Below are positions 63,413-64,000 of a DNA stretch of 64,000 bases, piece by piece. This DNA comes from Brachycybe producta (taxonomy: Eukaryota > Arthropoda > Diplopoda > Playtdesmida > Andrognathidae), in contig JAUPFP010000040.1 in assembly GCA_036925085.1 (NCBI GenBank), forward strand, positions 124,001 through 188,000. Reading direction: 5' to 3'. The notes under the pieces are model-generated. The model was not told the DNA's origin and ran no database searches. It was given only the letters and a program-made list of their open reading frames with translations. Made by a program: the position numbers and the translations under genes. Every line of letters begins with the position of its first letter. Position 1 is the first letter of the stretch.

Positions 63413-63560
63413 TTGTCATTGGATCTATTTGATGTGCATGAGATGAATGTATAATTTATTTATTTTTCAATATTTAAAAACTTGACATTGAGAAGAAACT
63501 TGAGGTGAAGATCGAGTTAACTTCATTAAAATTGTCACCAGTAGCTAAAATAACATCATC
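63413..63560 (+). promoter_or_regulatory. Conserved promoter/5' leader of copy 6
   Basis: It shows the block order of copies 3-5: 'tgtcattggatctatttgat', 'gatgaatgtataattta', 'cattgagaagaaactt', 'gttaacttcattaaaa', 'agtagctaaaataac', then ATG at 63561. Confidence 0.55.
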
Positions 63561-64000
63561 ATGGAAAGTGCAACGGAAAAATCTTCACAGCTTTTGGGTT
63601 TTGGTGACTACGTGGTGATTGGAACCATGGTCCTAATCTCAACCTGTGTCGGACTCTACTATGGAATTACTAAAAAGAAACAGTCTTCGCCTTTTGAGTA
63701 CTTTCTTGCGGGACAAAAGATGACTTTGATTCCGGTCGGATTGTCGGCTTTTGCTACCGCATTGGGACCGAGTTTTATTCTGGGAATAACAACAGAGTCA
63801 TACAATTTTGGAATGCAGATCGGATGGTGGTGTATCACGGATGTTCTAGTTGCATTAGTAATAAATTGGATTTTTATTCCTGTCTATTATAAAATGGGTT
63901 CGATGAATGTTTACAAGGTGCGATTCAAAATTTGAAATGTTGTACTCTATATCGTACTAGCTAAATTTATTTCTATGTCACTGTCTTACAGTTTCTTGAA
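63561..64000 (+). CDS. SLC5-family transporter, copy 6, first exons only (cut by window end)
   Basis: Exon 1 is 63561-63917 (119 codons, same length as copies 1, 2, 4 and 5) and exon 2 starts at 63992 with TTT CTT GAA, running off the window. The encoded part covers the N terminus, the first two membrane segments and FEYFLAGQKM, where Arg is replaced by Gln compared with FEYFLAGRKM of copies 2-5. The rest of the gene is expected beyond the window. Context and leader are those of copies 3-5. Confidence 0.85.

Overview
This is AT-rich eukaryotic nuclear DNA from an animal. The genes have many short exons with canonical GT-AG introns, and the DNA between them is crowded with non-autonomous DNA transposons, LTR retrotransposons, a LINE fragment and minisatellites. 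The species cannot be named from the sequence. An invertebrate, possibly an arthropod, is favoured weakly: there are four units of a CCTAA (TTAGG-type) telomere-like repeat, and the two Ty3/gypsy elements look primed by an insect-like tRNA-Ala.

The backbone is a head-to-tail array, all on the + strand, of six paralogous sodium:solute symporter genes of the SLC5 family (SMCT/SMVT-like, i.e. monocarboxylate or vitamin transporters). Copies run 1969-16821, 19336-36368, 40076-45444, 47742-54442, 56849-62165 and 63561 to beyond the window edge. The five complete copies share the same 14 coding exons, intron phases and almost the same exon lengths, and four of them encode proteins of about 597-603 residues. 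Copy 3 has a 2-base insertion in exon 1 and is probably a pseudogene or a null allele. Copies 3-6 are close relatives with matching 5' leaders and introns; copies 1 and 2 are more diverged.

Two young LTR retrotransposons sit inside introns of the array. Element 1 (6316-15890; identical-length 901-bp LTRs; TTAG target duplication) lies in intron 11 of copy 1, inside an older hAT-like MITE. It encodes Gag, and by -1 frameshift at a T TTA AAC slippery site a protease-RT-RNase H-integrase polyprotein broken by one UGA. Element 2 (24489-34747; 688-bp LTRs; GCGT target duplication) lies in intron 8 of copy 2, inside a 16-bp minisatellite. It carries Gag plus protease but no reverse transcriptase, RNase H or integrase, and has a second long, unrecognised ORF. 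The two elements share an 18-nt primer binding site, so element 2 may depend on a relative of element 1.

The remaining DNA is mostly MITE families (hAT-like, piggyBac-like, foldback types), several with clear target duplications. Some are shared at matching positions between gene copies and so date the duplications. Other points of note are an intronic minisatellite in frame with the preceding exon, a gene copy that lost its ancestral stop codon, and a MITE placed directly upstream of copy 2. All coordinates are read by eye; homology claims rest on motif and paralogue comparison, not on searches.
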